Assembly: GCA_035444285.1 (NCBI GenBank)
Contig: DAOMOK010000003.1
Coordinates: 186,001-250,000, forward strand
Origin: CAADGU01 sp035444285
GTDB taxonomy: Bacteria; Chloroflexota; Anaerolineae; Promineifilales; Promineifilaceae
Reading direction: 5' to 3'
Length of the DNA stretch: 64,000 nt
Below the pieces are notes generated by a model. It was not told the DNA's origin. It did no database searches and saw nothing but the letters and a program-made list of their open reading frames with translations. Shown here in pieces: positions 56,779-64,000 of the stretch (its first letter is position 1; each line of letters begins with the position of its first letter). The translations under genes and the position numbers were made by a program.

Positions 56779-57113
56779 AGGAAATCACCAGTTCACACAG
56801 AATATCGCATATGGACATTCTACGGCAGTTTGGCAGCTAAGAAAACAATTAGCCAGTTATTGGTTGGCAAACTGCCTGACCCGCAAAAACAGGTTAAAAT
56901 AGATACATCAGCCGAAATCCGAAATCCGAAGTCGGAAGTCGGAAGTCGGAAGTCGGACATCAGATTACCAAGATTACCAAAGGAAACTTCATGGGAGACA
57001 GCCTGCCATGATAAATGACAACCGTTCGTAACCGGCACTTCAGTACCTTCAGGCCGTCAGGCCGTCAGCAGGCGATAAATCGCCTACTACGAACGTAGTC
57101 AGAGGAGAACTCA
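56779..57113. other. Intergenic region with tandem repeats and a palindrome
   Basis: It contains four copies of a 7-base unit AAGTCGG (56929-56957) and GATTACCAA twice (56963-56980). The third GTTCGTA-family palindrome lies at 57023-57095. A ribosome binding site AGAGGAG precedes the thiolase start at 57114. No clear promoter was identified. Confidence 0.6.
57023..57095. repeat. GTTCGTAGTAGGC-family palindromic element (copy 3)
   Basis: CGTTCGTA (57023-57030) pairs with TACGAACG (57088-57095). Inside are AGGCGATAAATCGCCT (57070-57085) and a repeated AGGCCGTC. It precedes the thiolase gene; compare 15034 and 42684. Confidence 0.85.
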
Positions 57114-58325
57114 ATGAGCCAAGAAGCCTATATTTTTGACGCCATTCGCACGCCGCGCGGCAAAGGCAAGTCAAATGGCAGCCTGTATGAAGTGGCCCCC
57201 ATTGACCTGCTGGCCACGCTGATGCGCGAAATGCAGCAGCGACATGACCTGGATACGTCACAGGTGGATGACATTGTGCTCGGCGTCGTCTCCCCCATTG
57301 GCGAACAGGGGGCGGTCATTCCGCGCACGGCGGCCATTTACGCCGGGTGGGACGTGGACACACCCGGTATGCAAATCAACCGCTTCTGCGCCTCCGGCCT
57401 GGAAACGGTGAATATGGCCGCCATGAAAGTGCGCTCCGGTTGGGAAGAGTTGGTGGTAGCCGGTGGCGTGGAATCCATGAGTCGCATCCCCATGGGGTCA
57501 GATGGTGGCGCGTGGATTATGGACCCGGCGGTGAACGCGAAGACCCACTTTGTGCCGCAGGGGATCAGCGCCGATTTGATTGCCACGATTGAGGGTTACG
57601 GCCGTGAAGACATAGACCGTTTCGCCCTGCAATCCCAACAGCGCGCCGCCCACGCCCGCGACAATGGCTACTTTGACCGCTCCGTGGTGCCCGTGCGCGA
57701 CCAGAACGGGCTGCTCATCCTGGAAAAAGACGAATACATCCGCCCGGACACAACCCTGGAAGGGTTGGGCAAACTCAGCCCCGCCTTTGAGATGATGGGC
57801 GAGATGGGTTTTGACGCCGTGGCCATGCAGCGTTACCCGGAAGTTGAGCGGCTCAACCATGTACATACCGCCGGAAACTCCTCCGGCCTTGTGGACGGGG
57901 CCGCGCTGGTGCTGATCGGCAGCAAGGAGAAGGGAGAGGCATTGGGGCTGAAGCCACGCGCCCGCATCCGCGCCGGGGCGCTGGTGGGCACCGAACCAAC
58001 CATCATGCTGGTTGGCCCCGGCCCGGCGACCAAAAAGGCATTGAAACAGGCGGGCATGACCGTGCAGGACATTGACCTGTTTGAGATCAACGAGGCGTTT
58101 GCGGTGGTGCCGCTGCGCTATATGCGCGACCTGGGCATTGAGGGGGCGGAAAATGTGAATGTGAACGGCGGCGCCATTGCCATGGGGCACCCGCTCGGCG
58201 CCACCGGGGCTATGCTGTTGGGCACGGTGTTGGATGAATTGGAGCGGACGGGGATGGGTACGGCCGTGATTTCCCTCTGTGTCGGCGGCGGCATGGGCAT
58301 CGCTACGGTCATTGAACGGGTATAA
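57114..58325 (+). CDS. fadA: Thiolase (acetyl-CoA C-acyltransferase)
   Basis: 403 residues, normal length. Nucleophile C92 in QINRFCASGLETV, VAGGVESMSRIPMG, NEAFAVVPLRY, NGGAIAMGHPLGATGA (His) and CVGGGMGIATV (second Cys) are all present. It cleaves 3-ketoacyl-CoA to acetyl-CoA and a shortened acyl-CoA in beta-oxidation, or runs in reverse. A short second-domain deletion is suggested by the step from GVESMSRI to NAKTHFVPQGISADL, but the fold motifs are intact. A FadJ-type enzyme is encoded 1.2 kb downstream, the two together giving the last three beta-oxidation steps. Strong SD (GAGGAG). Confidence 0.94.
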   Translation: MSQEAYIFDAIRTPRGKGKSNGSLYEVAPIDLLATLMREMQQRHDLDTSQVDDIVLGVVSPIGEQGAVIPRTAAIYAGWDVDTPGMQINRFCASGLETVNMAAMKVRSGWEELVVAGGVESMSRIPMGSDGGAWIMDPAVNAKTHFVPQGISADLIATIEGYGREDIDRFALQSQQRAAHARDNGYFDRSVVPVRDQNGLLILEKDEYIRPDTTLEGLGKLSPAFEMMGEMGFDAVAMQRYPEVERLNHVHTAGNSSGLVDGAALVLIGSKEKGEALGLKPRARIRAGALVGTEPTIMLVGPGPATKKALKQAGMTVQDIDLFEINEAFAVVPLRYMRDLGIEGAENVNVNGGAIAMGHPLGATGAMLLGTVLDELERTGMGTAVISLCVGGGMGIATVIERV

Positions 58326-58407
58326 TCGGGATGGGATCACAGATAACACGGATTTGACGGATTTTTGCGGATTGGGAAGGAGATAAGTTTGCCCGTTTCA
58401 CAGGGCA

Positions 58408-58432
58408 GATGTATCATCATTGTAGATACATC
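58408..58432 (+). promoter_or_regulatory. Dyad upstream of mazE
   Basis: GATGTATC (58408-58415) and GATACATC (58425-58432) form an 8-bp inverted repeat with a 9-base centre, ending 15 bases before the mazE start. MazE binds such dyads, so it is an operator candidate. The strong SD GGAGGTG follows at 58437. Confidence 0.55.
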
Positions 58433-58447
58433 GCTTGGAGGTGTCAT

Positions 58448-58690
58448 ATGCAAACAAAAGTGCAAAAATGGGGTAACAGTCTGGCTTTGCGCATTCCTAA
58501 AGCGTTTGCCGACGAAATTGCCATTGCGCCTGACTCACCAGTTGAAGTAATGATTATTGATGGGAAACTGATTGTTGTACCCATTGAAGAAACAGAAATA
58601 AGCCTGGAAGAACTTCTGGCCGGTATTACACTTGAAAATCTGCACGGAGAAGTGAGTACGGGCACGGCCGTAGGCAATGAGGTCTGGTAA
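58448..58690 (+). CDS. mazE: MazE-family antitoxin (AbrB fold)
   Basis: 80 residues from the ATG at 58448, with GGAGGTG 5 bases upstream. MQTKVQKWGNSLALRIPKAF is the SpoVT-AbrB swapped-hairpin DNA-binding domain, followed by SPVEVMIIDGKLIVVPIEE. The acidic C-terminus (EISLEELLAGITLENLHGE) wraps the toxin. It neutralises MazF and represses its own promoter. The frame ends 5 bases before mazF. Confidence 0.93.
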   Translation: MQTKVQKWGNSLALRIPKAFADEIAIAPDSPVEVMIIDGKLIVVPIEETEISLEELLAGITLENLHGEVSTGTAVGNEVW

Positions 58691-58695
58691 AAACA

Positions 58696-59031
58696 ATGGC
58701 TTATATCCCTGATCGGGGCGATGTCATCTGGTTAAATTTCGATCCCCAGGCCGGACATGAGCAAGCTGGACGAAGACCAGCACTGGTCATTTCCCCTGCT
58801 GCCTATAACAGTAAGGTCGGTTTAGCTGTTCTATGTCCCATTACAACCCAGATAAAAGGCTACCCTTTTGAAGTCAAAATTCCTGATGACCTGCCCGCAA
58901 AAGGAGTTGTTCTTTCTGATCAGGTTAAAAATCTAGATTGGCGCATCAGGCAAGCAGAATGGTTTTGCAGCTTACCGGAAACCACCATACAACAGGTCCA
59001 AAAACGATTAGGAAAACTACTTGGAATATAG
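58696..59031 (+). CDS. mazF: MazF-family endoribonuclease toxin
   Basis: 111 residues. Family motifs: YIPDRGDVIWLNFDPQAGHE, RRPALVISPAAYN, VLCPITTQIKGYPFEV and LSDQVKNLDWR. The PemK/MazF fold cuts mRNA at short sequences to stop translation. Complete, with all core residues (R in GRRPALV, T in PITTQ). It forms a type II toxin-antitoxin pair with MazE 5 bases upstream. Confidence 0.94.
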   Translation: MAYIPDRGDVIWLNFDPQAGHEQAGRRPALVISPAAYNSKVGLAVLCPITTQIKGYPFEVKIPDDLPAKGVVLSDQVKNLDWRIRQAEWFCSLPETTIQQVQKRLGKLLGI

Positions 59032-59096
59032 AAATAGGTACGCGGATAATATGACTTTGGCGGATTTTCATGGATTGAGGAGGTAGCGGAAAAGAA

Positions 59097-59534
59097 GTGG
59101 AGGAAATTAGTGCGTATTTTGCAACTGATGGTGAAAGTCTCAAATGTGCGTGTGGTCACATTTTCATTGATATTTATGATTATTGGGATCAAAAGGGGAG
59201 GCTAGTTCGAGACCAAGACGAAACTCGCTTCGAACTTGGTATAGTCAACGATCTACTTTCTTTACTAGAGGCTATTCGGGAAGGGAAAAGGCAAAATTGG
59301 ACAAGAGAAAAACTAGGTAAATACATCAGCCCTGATATATCTTTGGATATCTTGTTTAGGACTGTTGTTGGAAACCACATGCAAGAGTGTGAGTTGCGTG
59401 TCTTTGAGTGCCCGAATTGTACCCGCTTATTTATCGAGTCTGACCCTGGCTCAAATTACTTCCGTTGCTACACCGCAGAAGGCAGACATGACACCTCCAT
59501 TTTGCGCTCAAATTTCTACGATAAAAGTTCATAG
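59097..59534 (+). CDS. Hypothetical protein with zinc-ribbon-like cysteines
   Basis: 145 residues from a GTG at 59097; the SD GGAGG is 14 bases away and AAAGAAG is nearer, so the start is uncertain. It has CACGHIF near residue 18 and CPNCTRLF near 108, a C-x-C and C-x-x-C pair that could bind one zinc. The middle is helical (IVNDLLSLLEAIREGKRQNW). Base composition is lower in GC than the flanking genes, suggesting transfer with the MazEF pair. No function is recognised. It ends 13 bases before the FadJ start. Confidence 0.6.
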   Translation: MEEISAYFATDGESLKCACGHIFIDIYDYWDQKGRLVRDQDETRFELGIVNDLLSLLEAIREGKRQNWTREKLGKYISPDISLDILFRTVVGNHMQECELRVFECPNCTRLFIESDPGSNYFRCYTAEGRHDTSILRSNFYDKSS

Positions 59535-59547
59535 GTGGCAGAAAGAA

Positions 59548-61668
59548 ATGGCAATTCGATATGAGAAAGATGAACAGAACATTGTGATGCTGACACTGGA
59601 TAGGCCGGGGCGGAGTGCGAATGTGATTAACGAGGCTTTTGGCGCGGCGCTGGCAGAGGCGCTGGCGCGGCTGCAAGCGGAACCTGACCTGGCCGGCGTT
59701 ATCCTCACCTCGGCTAAAAAGACATTTATGGCCGGGGCCGACCTGGAAGATTTGGAGCTGTTCAGTGATGCGGCCAAAGTGTTTGCGGGCAGCGAGGCGC
59801 TGAAGGCGGGCTTCCGGCAGTTGGAGACGTTGGGCAAACCGGTGGTGGCGGCGTTGAACGGCACGGCCGTCGGCGGTGGCTTTGAACTCGCCCTGGCCTG
59901 CCATCACCGGATCGCGCTGGATGATCCGACGATTAAGTTTGGCTTCCCGGAGGTGACGCTGGGGCTGCTGCCCGGCGGCGGCGGCATTGTGCGCCTGACG
60001 CGCATGATCGGGCTACAAAACTCGTTCCCGTTCCTGATGGAAGGCAAACAGGTGAAACCACAAGAAGCCAAAGCCGCTGGTCTGATTGACGATCTGGCAT
60101 CCGATAGGGACGAGCTAATGGACAAAGCCCACGCCTGGATTGCCGCCCACCCCAAAGCACAGCAGCCCTGGGACCAGCCCGGCTACAAAATGCCCGGCGG
60201 CAACGCCCAAACCCCCAAAGTGGTGCAAATGCTGGCCATCGCCCCGGCCATGCTGCGCAAACAGACGCATGGCAACTATCCCGCGCCGGAAGCGATTATG
60301 CGCACGGCCGTACTCGGTTCCACGCTCACCTTTGATGCCGCCAGCCGGTTGGAGTCCCGCGCTTTTGCCGAAGTAGCGACCAGCAAGGTGGCTCGCAACA
60401 TGACCACCGCCTTCTGGTTCCAGTTGAACGAAATTAACAAAGGGGCCAGCCGCCCTGACCTGCCGCCGACGGAGACGCACAAAGTGGGCGTCTTGGGCGC
60501 GGGCATGATGGGGCACGGCATCGCCTACGTCACTGCCTGGGCGGGCATGGACGTGGTGCTAAAGGATGTAACAGCGGAACGAGCCGAAGAAGGCAAGGCT
60601 AAAATCGCCGCGCTGGCCCAAAAACGGGTGGGGCGGGGGCAGATGACGGCCGTGGAAAAACAAGCCCTGCTCGACCGCATCCACCCCACCGGGGACGCCG
60701 CCGATTTGCAGGGGTGTGACCTGGTGATTGAGGCCGTTTTTGAAGACCGGGAATTGAAGGCACGGGTGACGGCGGAAGTGGAAGCACAGTTGGCGGACAC
60801 GGCCGTGTTCGCCTCCAACACTTCCACACTACCCATCACCGGGCTGGCGCAGAAGTCGCTACGGCCGTCGCACTTTATCGGTCTGCACTTCTTCTCTCCC
60901 GTCGAGCGCATGAAACTGGTCGAAATCATCGTCGGCCAGGAAACAAACGACGACACGCTGGCGAAGGCGTTTGATTACGTCCTGAAAATTCGCAAAACAC
61001 CTATTGTCGTCAACGACAGCCGGGGCTTTTATACCTCACGTGTCTTTGGCACGTATGTCAACGAGGGCATGGCGCTGCTGGCCGAAGGGCAGCACCCGCA
61101 CGCCATTGAAATCGCCGGGCTGCAAGCGGGCATGCCCGTTGGCCCGCTGGCCGTCAGCGATGAGGTCAGCCTGAGCCTGATGGTTCACATCCGCCAGCAA
61201 ACGGCTAAAGACCTGGCTGCCGAGGGCAAAGAAACCCCGCAACACCCGGCCTTCCCGGTGGTAGATGCAATGGTAGCCGAAAATCGCCTGGGCAAGGCAC
61301 ACGGCGCGGGCTTTTACGACTATCCGGCCGATGGTAAAAAGCTGTTGTGGCCGGGCCTGCGCGACCTGTTCCCGCCCAACGGCCAACTGCCCCAAGAGGA
61401 AATGATTGAGCGGCTGCTGTTTGTGCAGGCATTGGAAACGGTGCGCTGCTTTGAAGAAGGGGTGTTGCGCTCCGTTGCCGACGCTAACATCGGCAGCATT
61501 TTTGGTTGGGGTTTTGCCCCGTTCAAAGGGGGCACACTACAATACATCAATGACTACGGCCTGCCCGCCTTCGTCGTCCGCAGCCGGGAACTGGCCGCCC
61601 ACTACGGCAGCCGCTTTACACCGCCACAACTTCTGGTCGAAATGGCGAATCGAGATGAGAGGTTCTAA
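59548..61668 (+). CDS. fadJ: Bifunctional enoyl-CoA hydratase/3-hydroxyacyl-CoA dehydrogenase (FadJ/FadB type)
   Basis: 706 residues; start at 59548 (MAIRYEKDEQN) because the longer upstream part is the overlapping neighbour. N-terminal crotonase domain: VMLTLDRPGRSANVIN, FMAGADLEDLE and GTAVGGGFELALACHHRIA. The NAD-binding domain has VGVLGAGMMGHGIAYVTAWA, with IGLHFFSPVERMKLVEII and SRGFYTSRVFGTYVNEG in the dehydrogenase parts. It hydrates enoyl-CoA and oxidises the 3-hydroxyacyl-CoA with NAD+, upstream of the thiolase. Length is typical of FadJ. It overlaps the next gene by 14 bases. Confidence 0.94.
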   Translation: MAIRYEKDEQNIVMLTLDRPGRSANVINEAFGAALAEALARLQAEPDLAGVILTSAKKTFMAGADLEDLELFSDAAKVFAGSEALKAGFRQLETLGKPVVAALNGTAVGGGFELALACHHRIALDDPTIKFGFPEVTLGLLPGGGGIVRLTRMIGLQNSFPFLMEGKQVKPQEAKAAGLIDDLASDRDELMDKAHAWIAAHPKAQQPWDQPGYKMPGGNAQTPKVVQMLAIAPAMLRKQTHGNYPAPEAIMRTAVLGSTLTFDAASRLESRAFAEVATSKVARNMTTAFWFQLNEINKGASRPDLPPTETHKVGVLGAGMMGHGIAYVTAWAGMDVVLKDVTAERAEEGKAKIAALAQKRVGRGQMTAVEKQALLDRIHPTGDAADLQGCDLVIEAVFEDRELKARVTAEVEAQLADTAVFASNTSTLPITGLAQKSLRPSHFIGLHFFSPVERMKLVEIIVGQETNDDTLAKAFDYVLKIRKTPIVVNDSRGFYTSRVFGTYVNEGMALLAEGQHPHAIEIAGLQAGMPVGPLAVSDEVSLSLMVHIRQQTAKDLAAEGKETPQHPAFPVVDAMVAENRLGKAHGAGFYDYPADGKKLLWPGLRDLFPPNGQLPQEEMIERLLFVQALETVRCFEEGVLRSVADANIGSIFGWGFAPFKGGTLQYINDYGLPAFVVRSRELAAHYGSRFTPPQLLVEMANRDERF

Positions 61669-63205
61669 AGACCGCCAGTCATTACTGGTAATTGTGCTGC
61701 TGGCGCTGGCGGGTTGGGTGTACCTGTTTCTGTTACTGCCAGAGCGGATTGGGGTGGGGGCGGATACAGTCATTTTTTATGGGGCCGCCCACAATTTACA
61801 GCAAGGGCAGGGGCTAACGTTGTCATTTGACAGCACCTTTGCCGGGAACAAGGGCGAATTGATGACTCATTTTCCCCCCTTGTTCCCGGCGCTGCTGGCG
61901 GGGCTGGCACTGCTGGCTGGCGATGTGGAAAGCGCCGCCTGGTTTTGGAGCATTACGGCCTTTAGCCTGCTCATTCTGGCTATTGGCTTACTGGTTCGTT
62001 TTTATTGCCCGCACACCTTTTGGCCGCCGGTGTTGGCCGCCTTTTTCACCCTTTCGGCCGCGACCACCATCCGGCTGTATACCGTTACCCATTCAGAATC
62101 GTTGTTTTTGCTGCTGTGGCTGAGTAGTTTCTTTTTGCTAGACCGGTATGGGCAACGGCCGTACCGTTCCACCCTCGTTTTCTCCGCCCTGCTCGCCGGG
62201 CTAACCTTCCTCACCCGTTACGCCGGCATCGCCTTTATCCTCACCGGCAGTTTGTGGCTGCTACTCCGGCGTGGCTGGAAAACAACCGGAGGCTGGCTAT
62301 GGGCTGCCACTTACGGCTTCCTCAGTTTGCTGCCCATGCTACTCTGGCTGCTCTATGCCGGCCAATCTGGCAGCGCCACCAACCGCGACCTGACCGTTCA
62401 CTGGATCGCCGATTACCATGTGTGGCAGGGCGTTTACACGGTGTCTGCCTGGAGTACGCCGGATAATATCCCCTTACTGCTGCGTCTGGTGGTCTGGCTG
62501 GTGATGTTTGGCAGCCTGGGCTGGCTCATTTTGCGCCGCCACTTTTCGCAGGCTCATATGCCCGCTCACGTGCCCGATTTTTTCAAACTGTTGCTGCTGA
62601 ATCTGGTGGTCTATCTGGCTTTCATCGTCTTTTCCATCTCCTTCATGGACATCCAGATACGGCTCACCGAACGCATCCTGTCGCCGGTTTATCTATCGCT
62701 GCTGCTGTTGGGGGCGTATGGGATCACCATCTGGTGGTCACAGGCCGCCTCATCTGCCCGCCGCGTGATGGCCCTGGCTGGCAGCACGTTGTGTCTGGCT
62801 TATCTGGTGAGTATGGTTTACACATTCGCCGATATTCGGCAGAATGGGGAGCATTATACGGGTGTGGCCTGGCGTGATTCGGAGACGTTGGCTTTTTTGC
62901 AGGCAAGCGACGGCCGTACCACCACCATCTCCAACGGCCCCGACATCATCTATTACTACACCGGTCTACCCGCTCTGGCCGTGCCCGCCCAATATCACGA
63001 CACCTCCATGCTGCCCAATGAGGCCTATGAGGCGGAATTGCAGGCGACAGCGGCTCAATTAGCCAGCGGTGCGCAACTGGTTCTTTTCCAGGATATGGCC
63101 TGGCGCTGGTTTTTGCCGGATGAACCGACATTGTTAAATGCCTTACCGCTTCAGCCAATTCATCGTTTCGCCGATGGCACAATCTACATTTGGGACGGGG
63201 AATGA
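61655..63205 (+). CDS. GT39-like membrane glycosyltransferase
   Basis: 516 residues from the ATG at 61655 (MRGSKDRQSLLVIVLLAL), which overlaps the fadJ stop by 14 bases. About ten membrane segments; the first loop YLFLLLPERIGVGADTVIFY and GELMTHFPPLFPALLAGL has the acidic residue pattern of ArnT/PMT-like transferases (A-D-T in place of D-E). The C-terminal 110 residues are soluble (ETLAFLQASDGRTT, LPALAVPAQYHDTS). It probably moves a sugar from a lipid donor. It overlaps the convergent gene at 63184 by 22 bases. Confidence 0.78.
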   Translation: MRGSKDRQSLLVIVLLALAGWVYLFLLLPERIGVGADTVIFYGAAHNLQQGQGLTLSFDSTFAGNKGELMTHFPPLFPALLAGLALLAGDVESAAWFWSITAFSLLILAIGLLVRFYCPHTFWPPVLAAFFTLSAATTIRLYTVTHSESLFLLLWLSSFFLLDRYGQRPYRSTLVFSALLAGLTFLTRYAGIAFILTGSLWLLLRRGWKTTGGWLWAATYGFLSLLPMLLWLLYAGQSGSATNRDLTVHWIADYHVWQGVYTVSAWSTPDNIPLLLRLVVWLVMFGSLGWLILRRHFSQAHMPAHVPDFFKLLLLNLVVYLAFIVFSISFMDIQIRLTERILSPVYLSLLLLGAYGITIWWSQAASSARRVMALAGSTLCLAYLVSMVYTFADIRQNGEHYTGVAWRDSETLAFLQASDGRTTTISNGPDIIYYYTGLPALAVPAQYHDTSMLPNEAYEAELQATAAQLASGAQLVLFQDMAWRWFLPDEPTLLNALPLQPIHRFADGTIYIWDGE

Positions 63206-64000
63206 TTTGGCTGCGGGCGGATAATACGATACGTTGTCACCACCATAAAAATCCAGATGGGCTGCTCCACCAGAAATTGAAACCGGACGTTTTCGATGTA
63301 TTCCAGGGTGATGCCTACGGCCGTTGTATAAACAATCATAAACACCAGCCACACCATCACCGCGTCGGTGTGGAGATAGACCCGCCATCGTCCCGGCGAG
63401 AGCCGGTTTTGCTTAAACACCCATAGCAGGTAGATCATGAAATTAACCGGCAGCAAAATCGCCAGCCAGGAACCCATCGTCTCATCCCGCAGCGGCGAAT
63501 AACGCTGGATGAACCGCTGCCCTAACAGGTAGCCAGAAACAAACTGCTCGTGAACGCCCATCCGTGCGGCATTTTCGGTTAAGTGGTAAAAGCGGGAAGG
63601 TGGGCTGGTGTACACCATATATGCCAGGATGACGGTGAGGGCGTAACGCCCCGGATCCTGTTTGAGTACGTTCAACGCGCTCCGGTTGTACATTTGGGAA
63701 ATAGCGAGGATGTTAATGTTGTTGTAATCATCCTGGGCCAGGACGGGCACGGCCGTTGTCGCCGTAAAACCATAGGGCACAAATAGAGAGGGGGGGCTAA
63801 ATTCTGGCAAATTGGCTACAGCCGGTGAAACTAATCCTTGCTCCACCAAAGCTGCCATCTCATCCGCCGAATAGGCCACACCTACAATCTTCCACAACCC
63901 GATACCCTGCCAGCTACTGCTGCCAAAAAAGCCAAACCGGTATTCATTCTTGGCATACCACCCCACCGACAATAAGCTGACCAGGAACAATACGGGCAAG
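63184..64000 (-). CDS. Partial membrane protein, probable polytopic glycosyltransferase C-terminal part
   Basis: The frame is open through the right edge, so the N-terminal part is missing. The visible 271 residues contain a loop (SWQGIGLWKIVGVAYSADEM), and membrane segments near the start (VLFLVSLLSVGWYA), ALTVILAYMVYTS, WLAILLPVNFMIYLLWVF and AVMVWLVFMIVYTT. The C-terminus has FQFLVEQPIWIFMVVTTYRI. This fits the second half of GT39/PMT-like enzymes. It converges on and overlaps the last gene by 22 bases, both ending in the same short segment. Confidence 0.7.
   Translation of the reverse strand, partial: LPVLFLVSLLSVGWYAKNEYRFGFFGSSSWQGIGLWKIVGVAYSADEMAALVEQGLVSPAVANLPEFSPPSLFVPYGFTATTAVPVLAQDDYNNINILAISQMYNRSALNVLKQDPGRYALTVILAYMVYTSPPSRFYHLTENAARMGVHEQFVSGYLLGQRFIQRYSPLRDETMGSWLAILLPVNFMIYLLWVFKQNRLSPGRWRVYLHTDAVMVWLVFMIVYTTAVGITLEYIENVRFQFLVEQPIWIFMVVTTYRIIRPQPNHSPSQM

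Overview
The window reads as chromosomal DNA of a GC-rich, Gram-positive-like or monoderm bacterium, most likely a Chloroflexota member of the Anaerolineae/Caldilineae type. This is an inference from the gene set: lipoproteins with long Thr/Pro linkers, proteins with NBR1-type Ig domains, LysM proteins, huge propeller-sensor kinases, a two-domain FadJ, and many dispersed short palindromes. No rRNA, tRNA, CRISPR array or intact insertion sequence was seen. The 8-bp palindrome ACGGCCGT recurs throughout, for example nine times between 10210 and 12798, and is far above what base composition would give.

Layout. 1-911 (minus): the edge of an accessory locus, with a partial nuclease-like protein and a small ribbon-helix-helix-like protein. 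1148-8529 (plus): a sulfate-uptake operon made of a CysA ATPase fused to two universal-stress-protein domains, the sulfate-binding lipoprotein, CysT and CysW. It is followed by a Na/Pi-cotransporter-like membrane protein and a tandem universal stress protein. 8536-10004 (minus): an Lrp/AsnC regulator and a DMT exporter. 10138-13592 (plus): cell-wall-type lipoproteins (VanY-like peptidase, CapA-like) and a small conserved protein. 13620-27935 (minus): RtcB RNA ligase, two NBR1-Ig hydrolases without signal peptides, two overlapping-style hybrid histidine kinases, a decayed mobile-element stretch, and a LysM paralogue pair.

28146-35364 (minus): an orphan COG1743-like DNA methyltransferase, DusB, a DUF4013 membrane protein, two small conserved proteins, and a lipoprotein with three DsbA-like domains. 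35440-45218 (plus): a surface protein, an oligopeptide-type binding lipoprotein, Pth, Mfd, an AI-2E-type permease, a small unknown and a PHP phosphoesterase. 45282-50806 is a defence/toxin-like patch: BrnT/BrnA, a GIY-YIG protein, an MNT antitoxin with a truncated HepT toxin, SbcC without SbcD, and an internally deleted EEP-family pseudogene. 51034-56778 (minus): DUF302, rhodanese, a GT39-like protein, and a sensor kinase paired with a binding protein. 57114-63205 (plus): thiolase, MazEF, a lower-GC unknown, FadJ (thiolase and FadJ together cover the last steps of fatty-acid beta-oxidation) and a GT39-like protein. A convergent partial membrane protein closes the window.

The most unusual material is (i) the iterated palindrome ACGGCCGT, (ii) several families of short inverted repeats that sit between genes and also inside reading frames (mfd carries a perfect 24-bp-arm palindrome in frame), (iii) the CysA-USP-USP fusion, (iv) the NBR1-Ig hydrolase pair, and (v) the triple DsbA lipoprotein.
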